Source of the DNA: Methanosarcinaceae archaeon
GTDB taxonomy: Archaea; Halobacteriota; Methanosarcinia; Methanosarcinales; Methanosarcinaceae
Assembly: GCA_030594665.1 (NCBI GenBank)
Contig: JAUVET010000104.1
Coordinates: forward strand, 1-5,973
DNA length: 5,973 nt
Direction of reading: 5' to 3'
Shown here one piece after another: positions 5,473 to 5,973 of this stretch. Each line of letters opens with the position of its first letter. The stretch's first letter is position 1. A program made the translations under genes and the position numbers. The notes under the pieces were generated by a model. That model saw only the letters and a list, made by a program, of their open reading frames with translations, was not told the DNA's origin and ran no database searches.

Positions 5473-5676
5473 ATGGCGCTCCTTAGAAACAATGAAATTC
5501 GTGATATGACTCCGGAAGAGCGGATGGATGAGCTTGAAAAAATGAGAGGCGATCTTATCCGTGAACGTGCACTGTCTTCAGCAGGCGGTGCGCCGGATAA
5601 TCCTGGGCTTTCAGGTGAGATCAGAAGGACAATTGCACGAATAAAGACAATTCAAAATGAACTGAAGGAGATATAA
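5473..5676 (+). CDS. rpl29: Large-subunit ribosomal protein uL29
   Basis: uL29 is a small two-helix protein next to uL23 at the tunnel exit. The product is 67 residues, the normal family size. '[20 protein letters not shown]' (4-23) is the typical start of the first helix, with the motif M-T-P-E-E-R. '[13 protein letters not shown]' (48-60) closely follows the uL29 signature in the second helix. The intervening segment, [15 protein letters not shown], is the usual archaeal turn. The start is two bases after the uS3 stop, behind a strong Shine-Dalgarno site that is itself coded by uS3. One base separates its stop from the next gene. In bacteria the following gene would be uS17; here it is the archaeal RNase P subunit. 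Confidence 0.97.
   Translation: MALLRNNEIRDMTPEERMDELEKMRGDLIRERALSSAGGAPDNPGLSGEIRRTIARIKTIQNELKEI
5665..5672 (+). promoter_or_regulatory. Shine-Dalgarno site supporting a GTG start for Rnp1
   Basis: AAGGAGAT lies in the last codons of uL29, with GGAG seven bases before GTG 5678. It supports this non-ATG start, for which no nearby in-frame ATG offers a rival. Confidence 0.75.
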
Positions 5677-5677
5677 A

Positions 5678-5973
5678 GTGGACATCACGCCCTCGAATTT
5701 GATCTATCATGAATTGATAGGACTTACAACGTGGGTAATTGATTCTACAAATCCTTCACTAATAAACATACGCGGCAAAGTGGTTGATGAAACACGAAAT
5801 ACACTAACAGTGGAAACAGATGGTGCTCGTGAAACAGTTGTTCCGAAAATGGGGACCATCTTTGTGTTTCAAATACCGACCCGCTCTGCGGGTAGACATG
5901 ATGTAAAGCATGTCAAAGTAAATGGAACATTATTGCTCTCACAACCCGAAAACAGGATTAAGAACATAAAGAA
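5678..5973 (+). CDS. rnp1: RNase P protein component 1 (Pop4/Rpp29 family), 3' truncated
   Basis: Rnp1 is one of the protein subunits of archaeal RNase P, which removes the 5' leader of precursor tRNAs; its homologue is eukaryotic Rpp29/Pop4. The frame from GTG 5678 is open to the window end, giving 98 full codons; the stop lies beyond. The reading begins MDITPSNLIYHELIGLTTWV and contains 'INIRGKVVDETRNTLTVETD' (about residues 29-48), 'ETVVPKMGTIFVFQIP' (about 52-67) and 'DVKHVKVNGTLLLSQPENRI' near the end. This order fits the small Sm-like beta-barrel of the family: the conserved 'ELIGL' helix, 'G-x-V-V-D-E-T-x-N-T-L' strands and 'VPK...F.F'. Placement directly after uL29 is the standard archaeal arrangement, and uS17 would be expected next. 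The GTG start and short overlap with the uL29 region suggest coupled translation. Confidence 0.93.
   Translation, partial: MDITPSNLIYHELIGLTTWVIDSTNPSLINIRGKVVDETRNTLTVETDGARETVVPKMGTIFVFQIPTRSAGRHDVKHVKVNGTLLLSQPENRIKNIK

Noticed and set aside
831..5973. Signs of horizontal transfer or gene replacement in the operon
   Set aside because: Gene order, spacing, Shine-Dalgarno style and protein character are uniform and typical of archaea; only the uS3 tail stands out, and that is explained by local duplication.

Overview
The window comes from an archaeon and holds the first part of a conserved ribosomal-protein operon. Gene order on the + strand is uL3, uL4, uL23, uL2, uS19, uL22, uS3, uL29, then the RNase P protein Rnp1 (Pop4/Rpp29 family), cut by the window end. 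An RNase P protein gene directly after uL29 is typical of archaea, not bacteria. The archaeal-type sequences (long uL3 and uL4, 237-residue uL2, uS3 with a long tail) and Shine-Dalgarno sites matching GGAGGTGAT also point to a euryarchaeote. From remembered sequence character of uS3, uL3 and uL4 I favour a Methanosarcinales-like methanogen or methanotrophic relative; this was not tested by a search.

Layout: positions 2-82 are the last 26 codons of a truncated gene ending in a helix-turn-helix-like segment. Positions 83-830 are about 750 bases without a convincing gene, but far from featureless. They contain four copies of a 13-base repeat (148-199), two back-to-back hairpins (227-269), four copies of an 18-base T-tract repeat (318-389), a TATA-like element (409-416), and a run of short-looped hairpins (463-725). 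The last of these is followed at once by TTTTT. This stretch could be a long structured 5' leader of the operon or a separate small RNA. It is the part of the window most likely to hold something undescribed.

Positions 831-5973 are tightly packed genes. Gaps run from a 4-base overlap (uL4/uL23) to 15 bases (uL2/uS19). Every start is preceded by a good Shine-Dalgarno site, several of which lie inside or across the preceding stop. The genes are therefore very likely cotranscribed and partly translationally coupled. The products build the large subunit (uL2, uL3, uL4, uL22, uL23, uL29) and the small subunit head (uS3, uS19). Rnp1 links the operon to tRNA 5' maturation.

Oddities within the operon are a 48-base in-frame duplication in the acidic tail of uS3, a histidine- and aromatic-rich uS3 C-terminus, a duplicated start region in uL23, and a perfect hairpin at the end of the uL22 gene.
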